Source: Breviolum minutum Mf 1.05b.01
Lineage: Eukaryota > Sar > Dinophyceae > Suessiales > Symbiodiniaceae
Reading direction: 5' to 3'
Length of the DNA: 64,000 nucleotides
Assembly: GCA_000507305.1 (NCBI GenBank)
Contig: DF241067.1
Location: 26,666-90,665, forward strand
Of this stretch, positions 1-14,000 are shown piece by piece. The position numbers and the translations under genes were made by a program. The stretch's first letter is position 1. Each line of letters opens with the position of its first letter. The notes below the pieces were generated by a model, which saw only the letters and a program-made list of their open reading frames with translations, did no database searches and had not been told where the DNA came from.

Positions 1-428
1 ACAAAAAAAATGATAATAGTACTTCAAATTTCAAGGCTTTTTCCAGGTTAGTATGGTAAGTGCATTGCTTCTATTATTTTTAGACTCCCACGAGTACAGT
101 AAACGAATATTTGGGGGCCCCTCTTTTGGTAATCCAGGTAATATTCCTCCCTACTGGGAGGGGTGGCTTTAGCCCGAGAATCTCTAAACGACTTGGGTAG
201 GTAAAACCGTGTGGAACCTGGAGTCAACTACGGTGCTTGGTTGGCTAGATTACTCCCTTTCCGCAGCAGATAGAGACACATCCAACCAAAGGCCACGGTT
301 TTTCCTTTTTCCACCGGATCCAAGACTTCTTTGGATCTTCATTTTCGAAAAAAAAAACACAACTTCAACGAATCGCCCGATCAACCCCCGAGGTAACACC
401 ACGACATTTCCTCAATCAAATCTCCGAG
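1..428. other. Upstream region / presumed intron, no gene recognised
   Basis: No FtsH-like or other coding segment could be supported here. The first placed FtsH exon begins with an AG|G acceptor, so this stretch is probably intron or contains an unrecognised transit-peptide exon. Confidence 0.4.
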
Positions 429-3400
429 GCAATGCTCAACAGCAACTGCGTTGGGCTGCTAGTTCTGCTGCGGCCTTGTTGATGAGCTTCGTTGTTACCC
501 TTCAACCAGCACAGGTGGAGACTGTAGGTTGCCTTGTTGGGTCCTGGGTTGGTTGGGCTGGTTGTTTGATTGCTAGGCATTTGAGTCAGAAGTGGTTTGT
601 TGGATGTCTCTTTGGAGTGGTGCTAGATTCATGATGGTTTTCAGATGAACTTGAACTTTGGATGATTGGAAGACCATTGAAAGGTCCTGAAGTAGATTTT
701 TGATTTAATTTAATTTTTGCATTTTTGGGACCTTGTTCGTGATCGGACCTGAAGTGACAATGAAACCGGAGCTGAGTACTGTGGCAATTTTTCCAGGCAG
801 AGCGAGGTATTAGAAACCATGTTCAACGATGAGAATGTCTACGACTGAATTCAGAACCAATCTCCCAAAGCAGGATTTTTTCATTTGCTTTCATTTGTAT
901 ATAGGGGAGTATGTTACACAGTTAATGGGGATTCTAATAAACCATTATAAGGATCCCTATCAAACAACCGGTGTAATTGAAAGTAAGAGGGTCTTTTTTC
1001 GTGGCTCATTGGCTTTCCCTTGGTCAGCAGTTGATTACCTTCCACTGATTTGGAGGAAGTTCATCCCATGAAGACTTTCCCGGTATGTAGTCGGAAGGAC
1101 AAAAATTGACCTGAGACATTTGTTTCGTCAAGACTACTGACTTGAATTCGAGAAGGGTTTTCGAAGCACTTTAACTTAGATAAGCAACATGACATGGAGA
1201 TATCCAGCAGAATGTCCCTGAAATTTCATCCAAATGAAAAGGTGGCGTGGCCATTTTCAGAGAACACTTCGTAAAAGCATCCCAAGTAGTTGTTTGTTGA
1301 TTCAGAGCTATTGGCATCATTTCAGGCAAGTCTACCTCTTATATATGGGGGTTTCCTAAAATGTACCCCCAAATCATCCATTTTGATAGGGTTTTCCATT
1401 ATAAACCATCCATTTTGGGGTACCCCTATTCTTGGAAACACCCATATACATATAGCTTCTTCCTTTGTTGGACGGCCACTTGTGGTGTTTTTTTTCCCAT
1501 TGACTCGAAGGCCGCGGATGCGGTGAATTACTCGGATTTTATTGATTCCATCAATCGCGGTGAGGTGGCGGATGGGATGAGGGATGGGAGGAAGTGACAA
1601 GTGGCTGGTGTGTGTCCATTCCTTGCAAAAGTCTCTAACTGGAATGTGTCAATTTGGAAAAATGAAGGGAAGAAAACAACAGAAATCTAATGTTCAGCAG
1701 TTAAAGTTTTGAAGGTGGGGGGCGACCAAATTTTGAGACAGACCCTCAATATGGTCATGTTTTTCTATGTATATATATATATTTACATATATGTTGTATA
1801 CATGTGTATAGTCTACCAGTTCTTCCAGCAGTGAAATATAACAATCTCTTTATTTTCTTTGTAGGGATCCCTTATCTATCTTCATTTTTCACTCTTAGTC
1901 AAACTGAGACGGTGACACAGTCAATATATACCAGGAACGTTGAAGGTCCACCTATGTCCGCTCAAATGGTTGTCACTCAGCGACGTCACCTTTTCAATGC
2001 TAGGTGAATCTTACCAAGATATCTGTGAACTTCCATATCCACCAACAAAAACCAATTTTTATGATTAAATCGCCCTTGTTGGGTCTTCAACCCTGACAAT
2101 TGTGGGAGAATCATGGATAATCTCTAAAGCTTTGCCCCTCACAGCACATCAAAGACACACTTGATTGCCCTAGTCGCACCAATCAACCCAACTCAACTCA
2201 ACCGTTTGTTGTCAGGTGGAGATGGTTCGTGTACAAGAGGACATGCTCTCGGCTCAGTATACCACCAAGGTGCCGGCCGGTCTTGAGATGTCCAAGAGAA
2301 ACCAGTTTGTTCACGAGAATTGGTAGGTACAATTGAAAACCATACATGCATGTTGGTGTATGCATATTTACATATACGATCATATACGTATATAAACATC
2401 TACATATACGTATACATGTTCATGTGGGTTTGTTTGGTTGAGCGGTCAATTGAACGTGACACTTCGCCCAGGTTGTTCAAATGCTATGTTTTCTAAGTTT
2501 TATCCCCGTGATATAAATACCTCTACCACAAAAATTGCACCCCCTGAAAACTAACATCACATTGGAAAATCCCTCATTTTCAATAGGAAATACATCTTCA
2601 CTCATTCGATGGCTGGATTTTCCAGTAATCGTCAGTTTTCCATAGTTTTCCCATGAAGCCGTCAAGCCTAAGAGGCGACTATTTCAGGTGGTTATATGGT
2701 TGATGGTTCAAGAATCCGGTAAACTCACCAGTTGAGGTTGGTAGTTGAAATCCCATTATGTACAGTTTTTTTTTAACCTCCCAGGTGGTTGGGAATGGGA
2801 TTTCTGAACCATCAACGTCGTATGAAGACTTGACAGGAAACCAGCTTCCAAAAAGGGAACTTTTTTCCCTTCATGACTTGTGACTATTTGCGAGCTTGTG
2901 TAACGAGATTTGAGTGATGAGAACATTTGGATGGATGATGAAGAATAAGCAACGAAGACCCTTCAAGCAATGGGTACTTGATGCTAAATGTTTGGTGGTT
3001 TACTAGCGTATGATTAGTAGAACTTTAAGTTATCAACCTCAACCACCATATAACTGTTGGGTGGACGCCTGCCTGTTGTCTCTGTTTTCAGGGTCCTCAT
3101 AGGAAATCCGTGCCTTACCATCGGGTTGTGTTTTGTGCTGCGTAAAATCCTGTTCAACTCGGAGAAAAGCCCTCACGAGATGCCTGCATCATTGATGGCT
3201 CTGGTGGGTAGTAGTTGGTAGTTTGGTAGTTGTCGTACTTTTCGTTTTTTTTGTTTTTTTTGGTGAAAGAGTAGATCATGTTTCCTACATTATATGCCTA
3301 ACTATTATTTATAGACCACTTTTTCTTTGAAGATACAGGGACTGCCACATTTCTGAGGTTGCTGTCTCATTTCCCCACCCTGTTGCATGATTGCTGGGCA

Positions 3401-6166
3401 GGATGGATCTCGAAGGGAGGTGAACCTCATTCCCAATGCTCAGATCGATGACCAGCTCTTCAACCAGCTGGCAGATAAGAAGGTTCCGAGAAATTATGAG
3501 TGGTTGACATCTGACCCCAATCTTCAAAAAATGGGGAACATGGGGATGTGACATATTTCTGACTTTCTCACCATTTCTTATAAGCCCAGGTGTGTTTGGG
3601 GGGAATTTTTCGGGGCTTGGTGGGGTGTGTGTGGTTGACGAACTTTCGTGATAGAGGTGCCTCAAGGCAGTTTTTCTATTTTTTGTTGAGGGAAATGATA
3701 CCAAAAATGACCATGGCATTTCGGAAACCGTGAAGTTGATTGAAGGATTGTTGATGATGAGGTTGCTGCGCATGATTGAATGATGATCTTCATTCACAGA
3801 TTCTTTCTGGAGGTGTGAGATGAAGATCAAAATTCATTTAAGTCTGGACCACAGAAATTCAAGCCGACCTCCCTAGCGACAAACAAATTCTGAAGAAGCC
3901 ATGCACTTCAAGAGAGGGGGATCCCATACAAAAAGGGCTTTCATTCAGGGACAAAGGGCCTTCCTTCAGAATTGATGACAACCTTATGTCGTAAGGATGA
4001 TGATTCTGGAAGGGTGATCTATAAGCAAGGAGTTTTTATTCGGTAAGTGGTCATAACTTGAGTATTTCAGTGATGCAGGGCGCCGGGATATGTATGTACA
4101 TATTTATATATATGGATGTTTCCGAAAATAGTGGTACCCCCAAAACACCCCAAAATGATCATTTTTTGTAGGAAAACCCATGGTTGTTGGGTACCACCAT
4201 TTTAGGAAACCCCTGTATATATATATATATATATCTATATTATATAGATTTCTACATCTGACCAATTTATGACGAGCAAATCGTCGGATCGTCACCCTTT
4301 TCAAAGGTCATGCTAGAAAAAGTACTCCCAAGATAAATCGACCCCAACAGAAAATCTGGTTTTGATTTTCAAACTCCGAACCCCATATGTATAGATATAT
4401 ATGCCAATTACAAGTCACTTGCTAGCTTCTTCCACGTTTTTTTTTTGGTTTTGCTTGGTTCTAGGATTCAGTAGATGACCCAACCGCATTTCAAAGTTAT
4501 CAGACATCTTCCTAATGGAACTTCCAAAATCTCACCTACCAACTAACTGACCCGAAAAATAAACCAGGAAAAGGAGCCCCCAACCAAACCCCCCAACAAA
4601 AACACCCCAACTTCATCAACTTCCTTTCAACAAAAAAACGCATCTACAGAGTCCCAAAAACCCCCTGAGAAGTTCCGCTCATTTAAACATGCCAGGTAGA
4701 TGTGGTCATGTCATCTCCTGGTAGCGGTGGTTCGCCATTCGATTTCCTGGCACGATTTGCAGGGCCCATTGCATGGCTTATTGCTGGCTTGTTGCTTCTC
4801 TTTGGTGGCTTGTGCCTGGGTTGCCATTGGAGTTTTACCATGTGTGGAGGTATTTTTTGTGTGGGCCGACCGTTGGTTGGGTGGATGTGGCTGTGGGGGA
4901 AGGTTTTCTTTTTGTTTAATGACATTGAATGTTTCCTCCACTCTATGGATTTGACTTTGAATCTTTTTTATAGTTCGAAGAAACCAATCAGATCTCACAA
5001 CTTGGCAAAAGATAGAAGGTGTGGTCACTCGAAGGTGGGAATTCCTCGGTAGATGTCCAAGAAGTTGTATTGAATCTGAGAAAAAACATGGGATTTCCAA
5101 GTGATGATGCTGAAGGTGCAGGAATTACACCCCGAAATCTGTCGAAAGCTGATGATGAAAGGTCGAATCCAATAAATGCAAGCAGAAACACTGAAAGTGG
5201 GCTGGGCTAAGGAACTTTTTTTTAAAGGGAAGCACTTGAGATTGTTGGGAGAAGACTCTTCCAAGTATTGAATTTAGATGAATTCGGGACTTCAGTTTCG
5301 ATCTCCATATGAAAGTCTGATTCTGGAGCCGTGATGGAAAACACCCGGGCGAAGCAAATGGGATGGTTAAAAATGCCGTAATTCATGGGATACTTATTTT
5401 TGGACTTCTACTATGTACCAAAGGATTTTGTCCATCAACAATATGAGGAGCTGAAAAACACTAAGATTTTACGAGAGGATCACATGTTGATGGGGTCGCT
5501 TCAAGTATTTCTTGTTTGCATCTCTTTGCAGATCCTCTTTGAACTTCATAAAACACTGACTTTGAGGTGAGTGCTTTCTGCAACCCTCCAGAATTTTCTA
5601 GAATTTCTGATTTCTACTCCATGTCTACTGCAAAACAACACAACTTGAAAGAAACATATCATGGCAATTCGATCTAGCTGTGACACCTTCCTCTGGGCAA
5701 ATGTGGGAGGTTTCCCTGCAAAATGCTGAAGTACATTCAAAACCATCTATCATTCTATCTTGATTCCTGTCTCAAATAGCCCCCCCGGTGCCAAAGAACA
5801 AAAATGGCCAAGTTTTTTTTTTGTGACATCAGATTCAAACAAATTGGGAGTCAGTTCCAAAAAAACCTGTGCATCGCGACACATCAACTCTCTGTATAAT
5901 TCCAGGCAAATGACATCTGGACCTCATCCGAGGTCACCTTTTTGATGGTGGTTGAGTAAGGGATTCCCCCCAAAGATGCCCTTATAGTTCAGGAAAGGGG
6001 TACCTTCTTGAGCAATTTGCAGGGGAGGTGCCAGGTGCACTTAGTTCAGGTTTCCGAACTACAGCAATTTGCCCAGAAAAAAACTCTGCAAGCAAACCCG
6101 AGGCCCTTCGGTCCTGGAGGTGCTGGTGGTCCTGGTGGAAACCCTTTCGAGCTTGGCAAATCCAAG
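429..6166 (+). CDS. ftsH: FtsH type A exons 1-6: N-terminal membrane anchor, lumenal domain, second TM segment
   Basis: Exon 1 encodes an Ala/Leu-rich hydrophobic stretch ([15 protein letters not shown]) ending near an AxA-like site, as in thylakoid-targeted precursors. Exon 2 gives [14 protein letters not shown], the usual start of the FtsH lumenal domain. Exons 3 and 4 continue it ([18 protein letters not shown], then [20 protein letters not shown]). Exon 5 holds the second membrane helix ([21 protein letters not shown]). Exon 6 is the Gly/Pro-rich linker ending NPFELGKSK. Donors are all GT here; the exon 5 end was chosen so that phase and a GT donor agree. Confidence 0.88.
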
Positions 6167-9100
6167 GTGATTGTTGGGAAGAAAGTTGGGAGGATGAATC
6201 TAATGTGGAAACAATATATGGGGGTTTCCAAAAATAGAGGTATCCCCAAATGGATGGTTTATAATGGAAAACCCTATTAAAAATGGATGATTTGGACGTA
6301 TATTAGGTGGTGGTGGCAACTCAAATATTTTTTATTTCATCCCGATCCCTGGGGAAATGATCCAATTTGACGATCATATTTTTCAATTGGGTTCAAACCA
6401 CCAAACAGTAATGTGGAAAAAGATATATGTGAACTGTAGGTTAATTTCGCAATGTTTACACTCCCCGAAACTAACATAGCACCTGTCACGAGGCCTTCTC
6501 AAAAAGGAACTGGTAGGTACAAGATGATGTGAGCATGCAAAAACACATGTATATGATGTATAAAATGTTGTGATGTTGCATATGTGTGTATATATATATA
6601 TATCTGCGTATGGAAATTTTTATCTTTCGGGCAACCGTTTTAAGCCAGTAGATGTGACATCTTGGTTTTGTTTGGTTTTCGATGTGGAACACGTCCATAT
6701 CATTGGCATCTAGAATGGTGAAGATCAAGGTATTTACCTACATGTTTCCTACCCCCCCCTTGACAAGTGCTCAATTGTTGATTTTTAAACGATCCTTTAC
6801 ACAAGAATCTCGGAATCTGACTTGTGTCTTTTAACCTCAAAAGGGTGCAACAATTGTGGTGTGAAAAAGAGGTTGAAATCAAGTTTGGAGCTTTAGGAAC
6901 CAGGAACCACCATCAATTTTTGAATCCCCTAACTTGTTTCAACCCCTTTCTTTGGAGCCTAAAAAGGAGGTTCAGACCTCCGCTTTGGAGCCAGGCGCGC
7001 ATCATCAAGGATGGCGACACCAAGACCAAGTTCGCCGACGTGGCCGGCTGCGATGGTGCAAAGACGGAACTGATGGAGGCACCGAAAACAAAAAAAAAAC
7101 GGTGGGTCTGGGGGAACAAAAATCCTGGGCAAATTTCCATCGCTACCAAACCCCCTGAGTATATAGTCATCCCTTATTTAGATGGTGGTGAATTTCGGGG
7201 ATTTTTTTGGAACCCGCCCAAAGAAAACCCAGGAAATTCAGGTTTAGGGATTGGGGTTAAAGGTTCCCAAGAGAATCTTTCCCAACATGGTCATGATCTT
7301 CAGTGGTGAATTCGTGAATGTCATTTTAGTGCTTTGTACCAAGATGATTCATGGACGCTCCGGGATAATTTTTCCATCAACTGGATGCTTCAGAACTTGA
7401 ATAATCTATAACTTACCCACTTATAGAAGATAGGCCCCTTCTCCACGTTACAAATGGAGTTTTTCAGCCCTATAAATGGCCTGTTTCCAATGGGTAACTG
7501 GGGTTACAACCCCTTTTCCGTGAAGTTGTGGGCCCCTACTTACAACTGGTAACGAACCACTTTTAGCAAGAAACTGTTTCATCTGACCAAGAAAGCCTCT
7601 GACCTTCAATGACCGAAGAGGTTGTGGACTTCTTGAAGAACACCTCCAGGCGCCATTTTTTTTCGTGTTTTTTGCGCGACGAAAAGAGAGACCACTATAG
7701 AAAAACCACCAACCAAGATAGTCATTTGATGTAATTTGGATTTGGAAAGGAAGCATCTCTACAACAACAGGTATTAAAACTCAGATTGGTAAAAGATTCG
7801 CGATTGATGCTTACATTGGATGTTTAAGTCGTTGAAAGATGGATGAAGATTTGTGAGTTCAAGAAAGTCGAGATGAGCATCCATGAAGTTCAGAGTCTCT
7901 GGATGGTGCCAACGATTTCCAGTTAATGATAACAGATAACTTGCCCAATAGAAATCGTGCAGTGTTTGTAATGCATTTCTGGACCCGGACATTTTGCAGC
8001 TTTTAAATTGGGTGAAATACTTTCTGCCCAGAATCCTTGGTAGCTCGCCATTTTTGTGCAGTGAAAACCTCCCACTACTTCCATAGTATCGCTGCGTCGT
8101 TTGTTTTTTTGGAGGTTTTTGGTTGGTGCACTAAAAAAACGTGAAATTTTCGATGCACAAAAAAAGATACAGAGAATTTGAGATTCATCACCATTTGCAG
8201 AGTTCCCTTTTTTTTTGGTGAACACTTTTTTCCTAAGCCTTAAGGGGTTTTCCCTCAATTAACCCGCGTCAATATCCGAGCATTTTCCTTGCCAGATATT
8301 CCGAGTTGGGTGCCAAGATCCCGAAGGGAGCCCTGCTTCTTGGTTAATATTTTTCCTTTCTGTCAGGTGGATTTTGGGGATTGTGGGGATCACCAACTCA
8401 TTGGTGAAGTTGGAACTTGAAATGATGAACATATAGAGTGAAATATATGAAATATGTTGGCATTTATATAGATAGATTCTGGGAGTGTTTTGCATCTTTT
8501 TTTTGGGGTGGTTGCAAAAAATGAACCATATTGGATTCTTACTTGAGGGTGAGTCTACCTATTATAGATGTAATATATATATATACATATTATGATGATA
8601 TATATATACATTTCCTGAGATCTTATCTATATCCAACTTCTGCACACCAACTGAATGGGATGTAGATACACAACTTGGATTTCATGAACGCTAGTGTCAG
8701 AATTCACCTACTAAAAGTACTAATGAAATGCTAGGCCTTGAGCCTTGGAACATTGGCTTCTTGACTCTGAAACTACAACAAAATTGTGGATGTTTACATA
8801 GTCAACCTCAACTGCACATAGACAGGGTGATAGGGTTACCCAACCATTTCCCACATGAAGGGATGTAACCCTACAACCCTTTCTATAGGCAGCTAAGCAA
8901 CATAAAGTGAAGATTGTCAAAAAAGACGCCTTTCCTCGACAAGTACGGTGGTCATTGATTTGATGGTGTGAATATGTAATCTGTATCAACCTGTGAAGAC
9001 ATATCCATTTCAGGATGCCCTAACTCTAGGAAAGAATTCATAGGGCTGAATCCTAGTGATATTAGGTGCTACCCCAAATGGGAGTGATTTAAAATTAGAC

Positions 9101-11040
9101 AAATCCCCCAAAATGACCCAAACATGTCAGGGATTTTTGGCAGTTGTTTTTTTTCCTGAAAAACTAGAGATTTCTCGAAATTTTTCTTTCAGCAACTTTG
9201 TGTGTGCTTCATGAGTCGGCACATATCCGATTTTTGGTTGTTTTGGTTTTCGCTGATTCCCTCCATGAAACCTTTGGTCCTTTTTGAGGTTGGTGGGACC
9301 ACCAGGAACGGGCAAAACGCTCTTGGCCAAGGCCGTAGCTGGTGAGGTGCCAACCCGGCCGGTGTTTGTTGGGGAAGTTTTTTGGAGGGGCACACATAAA
9401 TATATACAGGTACATATGAGGTATCTAGATTGTAGCCACTTGTATCCTTTTATATTATAGCGGCTAGCGGTATGAATTTACAGTATCTGTTTTTTGGATC
9501 AATTTCGATGAGCCAAACAAGTCAACTAAAACATACAAAAACTAACTTGATCGAATATGGTAACTTTGATTCATGGATGGTAAAAATACATATGCATTGA
9601 TACCAATAAAGGCCGTTTCCTTCACCAAAAATGTTGGGATTTTTCTCCAAAGCCCAGGTGCCCAACCCCCAAGGGTTTCGACTCGTGAGGCAGGCGTGCC
9701 CTTCTTCAGCATCTCGGCCTCCGAATTCGTGGAGATCTTCGCGGGCATCGGTGCCAGTCGCGTCCGAGATCTCTTTGAACAAGCCAAGAAGCGCCTTGGT
9801 TCGGTCCAACGTTTCCAACGTTTCCATGGCATTTGCCCCGAGAGTCATGATGGTTGTTGAGGCATGATGAGCCGATAAAATCGTGATGTGGGTTGGAAAA
9901 AATCCAAGGATGTGGGTTGGATTTTTCCAAATGGCGCGATGGATGTCGATCTTGATATTTTCTGAAAAGAAAACATTTGTCATTTACCATTTTTTCTTTA
10001 CATTTCTAGTGGCGGATGGACCCAAGGAACGCCCCTTGCATCATTTTCATTGATGAGATTGATGCCGTGGGACGGCAGCGTAGTGCTGGCTTTGGACAAG
10101 GCTAGAGTGGTGGGGGGGCAGCCTATCTAGGATCCTGGCCTTGACGGATTCCAGCCGTTCATGTTGCAGGGTGCCCATGGTGAGCAAACAGGATACAATG
10201 AAAGGATCTTAAGAATGTAGTTTGGATACCAATTGGGACTTGGGACTCCACTGATTTGGCATAGTTTCCAGTTTAATTCAGATTGTTCTTGGGTCAACCA
10301 TTTGGCTCAACATGTGGAGTCCCGCACATGATGCATGAAAAAACTGATTGCTTAAATTCCATCAAGTGCCTGGGTCACTTGTTTTAGATGTTGCGTGTCC
10401 TGAATTCCACAAAATACAAGCATGAATTCCTGCTTTCAGCACTTGAGTTGCCTAAACCTCATTGCAATGAGGTTTCCCATTACTGCATTTTCAATAGCAA
10501 AACTACTGTAAAATGTGAATGAATGGATGATTTCTAGAGATCGGATCCGATTCCATGAAGTTTTTTTTTATGATTCTGCCCGAAAACGACGAAAATTCGT
10601 TGATTTTGTGCTTGGGTTTGAGAAACTTCAGTTTAGCAAGCCGCCGGACTCCGCCGTTTGAAGCTTCCATGATCGGAATGTCCATTGAATCCCAACCGAT
10701 CCGATCCGATGGTCGGTTTTGGAGCAGGGAAAATCCTCAGGGTGCCATCTCCTACTCCATAGATTCCCAAACATAGCACCAGTTAGAACGGGGGCAAAAA
10801 ACAAAGTGTAACTCAACGACCAACTTGAAGTTTTTTTTTTAAGAAAAATTGAAGAGGCAAAAGCTTCAACATGTAAAAATGGAAGAGGCAAGCGAGCTTA
10901 TGTGGACTCGTTGTTTGTCGCTGTCGTTTGTTGTTGTGTGTCGTTGTCTTTGTCGTTTTTCTTCTTCTTTTTCTTTGATGTTGATGTTGTTGCCGCGTTT
11001 TTTCTTCTTCTTTTTCATCTTTTTTGTCGTCGCCGCCGTC

Positions 11041-11092
<52 letters not shown>

Positions 11093-14000
11093 ATGATGAT
11101 GTTGTTCTGTATCTATGAAGCAACCTCCTTCGGAACCATCTGGATTCCGTTCCATGGAGCCAGGCAACGACGAGCGCGAGCAAACGGTGAATCAGTTGCT
11201 GACAGAGATGGATGGATTCGAAGGAAACAAGGCGAGCTCCTTCAGGACAACCAGTTTCCCGATCTCATCACATTGTTTTGACTACTGTAGTTTTGTTAAA
11301 GCTGGGGTCTCTATCTACCTTGATTCATTAGCCACTGGCATCCGGGGTGGGGCAGCTTTGCCTTTGTATATCATTGTATTTATAGCCGTCTCCCCGGCCT
11401 AGGAACCACCTATGACGTACTTAGACGTACTTCCATTGGTTTCTATGTGCGTGACGCAATTGCGTCGTGAAAATTATCATCATTATGATTATCATTGTCA
11501 TTATCATTATCATTATCCGTATCATTATCGTCATCATGGTCATTATCATCATCACATGTAGCGAAGCAGTCCATGCGGTAGCACTTTGGAAAAGAACGTT
11601 CTCACAGGTTGGGGCATGTTTAAAGTATGTACTGAAGCAGTCCATGCGGTAGCACTTTGGAAAAGAAGATTATCACAGGTTTGGGCATGTGGAAAGTATG
11701 TACCGAAGCAGTCCATGCCGTAGCACTTTGAACACAAACGTTATCACAGGTTTGGGCATGTGTAAAGTATGGACCGAAGCAGTCCATGCCCTAGCACTTT
11801 GAACACAGGGAGTCGGGTGGTTCCGAGGGGTTGGGGACAAACCTATTTATACAGGCAGTGTAAATATTGAGTGTCGGACAGTATTAGGCATGACCAAAGT
11901 AGTATTGAGAGGGTGGTTGCAAAACCGATAGGGGCCCACCCCAATTAAGGATGTCCCTTCGACACGTACCAAATTTTGTCTGCAACCATGTACACATATG
12001 TACATACACGATATATAAATATATATATATACATACAGTGATATTTGCATTTTTGATATACTGATTGGGATGCTACCTCCAGCCGGACGCATTGCAGCTT
12101 TTCTTATTCTTGCAAGAATCAACCAACAAAAATAACGTAGAAGATCCATGTCGAATTCTAAGCTGATCACTGATCAAAGCAACTTGGATTGATCAACCAA
12201 GAGAGCAACAGATTAAACCTCAGGACATCTGTCCTATTCCCATATTTTCCAGTAAATAACGGAAACCTGGTAGATTTTGCATTCCTGCTGTTGATGGACA
12301 AAAGCCTGATGCAGTTCAATCTGTCAATATATATATATATATCTAATTGATATATGTCTCATGACTTTAACCCTGTGTTTTTTGACCCTCCCATGTGCTT
12401 ATGGCCATATGCATCTTGAACTTCTTTCCAAAAACGTGGCAGCCAAACGTGAAAAAAAACGTCGCCAGGGTGTGGTGGTGATCGCTGCCACCAACCGTGC
12501 CGACATCTTGGATCAAGCCTTGGTACGTCCCGGACGCTTTGATCGTCAAATCCAGGCCAGGTGGTTGCTGCGAGGGGGGGGGGTTGGAGGGTTCGGGGGG
12601 TTGGTGTTTGGGGGGGGAAGTTGCTTCCAGGTATATAACAAAGATATCCAGGAATTTTACCTTAAGGAAAATTGTCGACTCAAAAGTGTTTTGGGAAGAG
12701 ATATGTTACACGTTTGTTTGTTAGGAGTCGGCAGACTTTATACCTTAACGAAAATACCATGGGGCGGTCCGCCTTGTGATTTCGCCTTGTGATCCTAAGA
12801 TCTAAAAGTCGAAATTGACTATAGGAGATATGGACAAGCTGAATATAAGTCACGCAGGAATCTCTCCTCAAATCTCTTACACTCCGGTAAACTCACAGAA
12901 CAATGATTTCAATATCCTCCAAACCTTAGGATTTTCTATCTTCAACTGACCCCTTCTATTGTCATTAGTTCGTGAGTTTACGGGAATGTATCTTACCACC
13001 AAACAATTTCTCCCTCCATCACCGGGTATTAAAATCAACAGGTGGATCCTCCAGATGTCCAGGGACGTACGGAGATCTTGAAGGTTCATGCCAAGGCGCC
13101 GATGTGGGATGAATGAAAAAAACAAGTGGGGGATCTCATTGGCGTCCAATATATGGTATCATGTGGCCAGGTATGTAAATTATTTCGCCGGGGTATATGT
13201 TGTTTTTTGTTGTTGGGTTTTCGGGTAGCCGTTCTCAACTAATTTTGAGGGTCCATTGTTTTTTTTCGGACCTTGGCTTGAGTGCTTCATCCACAGGGAG
13301 CGATTTTGGAGCCTTTGAGTTCTCAACATCCGTGGTTTCTAGTTCGGCATCCAAATGAGAAAATATCCCTGATCCCTAAGTTGTCTTGTTTCATCATCCC
13401 TCATGAGTTTCATCATCCCTAATGTTTATCATCATCTCAATGGCAGATTTAGAAAAATGAGATACCAAATGCTATATTTGCAGTTTCCTTCCCCATGTCT
13501 TGTCGATGGTTTGATTGGATGTATTTCCTGTTGAATCTTGTGGATTTTGTTTAGGCGAGCCATATTGAGATTTTTTCATCACCGGGTTTTTGGAGGAATC
13601 ATCCCAACATGGAAAAAACACACCCCACAAGTTTTAACACCGGTGCACCTGAAAATTTGCCATCCCAAATAGAAAGCTACTCTTTCCAAACCTTTATTTT
13701 TCAGAGGTGAGCTGTTTCAGACATGACGAAGAAGCAACCCCTGTAGATCACCAAACTTCGAAGCGGCGAATCTACAGGAAAATTCTGTTTGTGGTGTAGT
13801 TTTTATGTTTAACATGGGTTATGCCAACGCCAACAAAGATAGTACCAAACAAAAAAATACCACTGTGTTTCTATCAGTTTGTATCATTCTTGGGAAAAAA
13901 AGAACTGAGATCAGCTTTTGCATAAGTTGGATCTGCTCCCCAGCCAGTGAGAAGTGACAAGTGAAGGTTTAGGTTGGGATTCCCGATCCTAAAAATGTAA

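Noticed and set aside
3309..3830. 173-codon minus-strand ORF
   Set aside because: Overlaps a real plus-strand FtsH exon (3402-3482); composition looks random and no motif is present.
10297..10312. CCATTTGGCTCAAC, resembling a spliced-leader relic
   Set aside because: Needs a one-base deletion and has no coding sequence downstream; may be chance.
10849..11281. ORFs with poly-Asp or poly-Met runs
   Set aside because: Translations of the (GAT)n microsatellite; the real coding part is the exon at 11164-11231.
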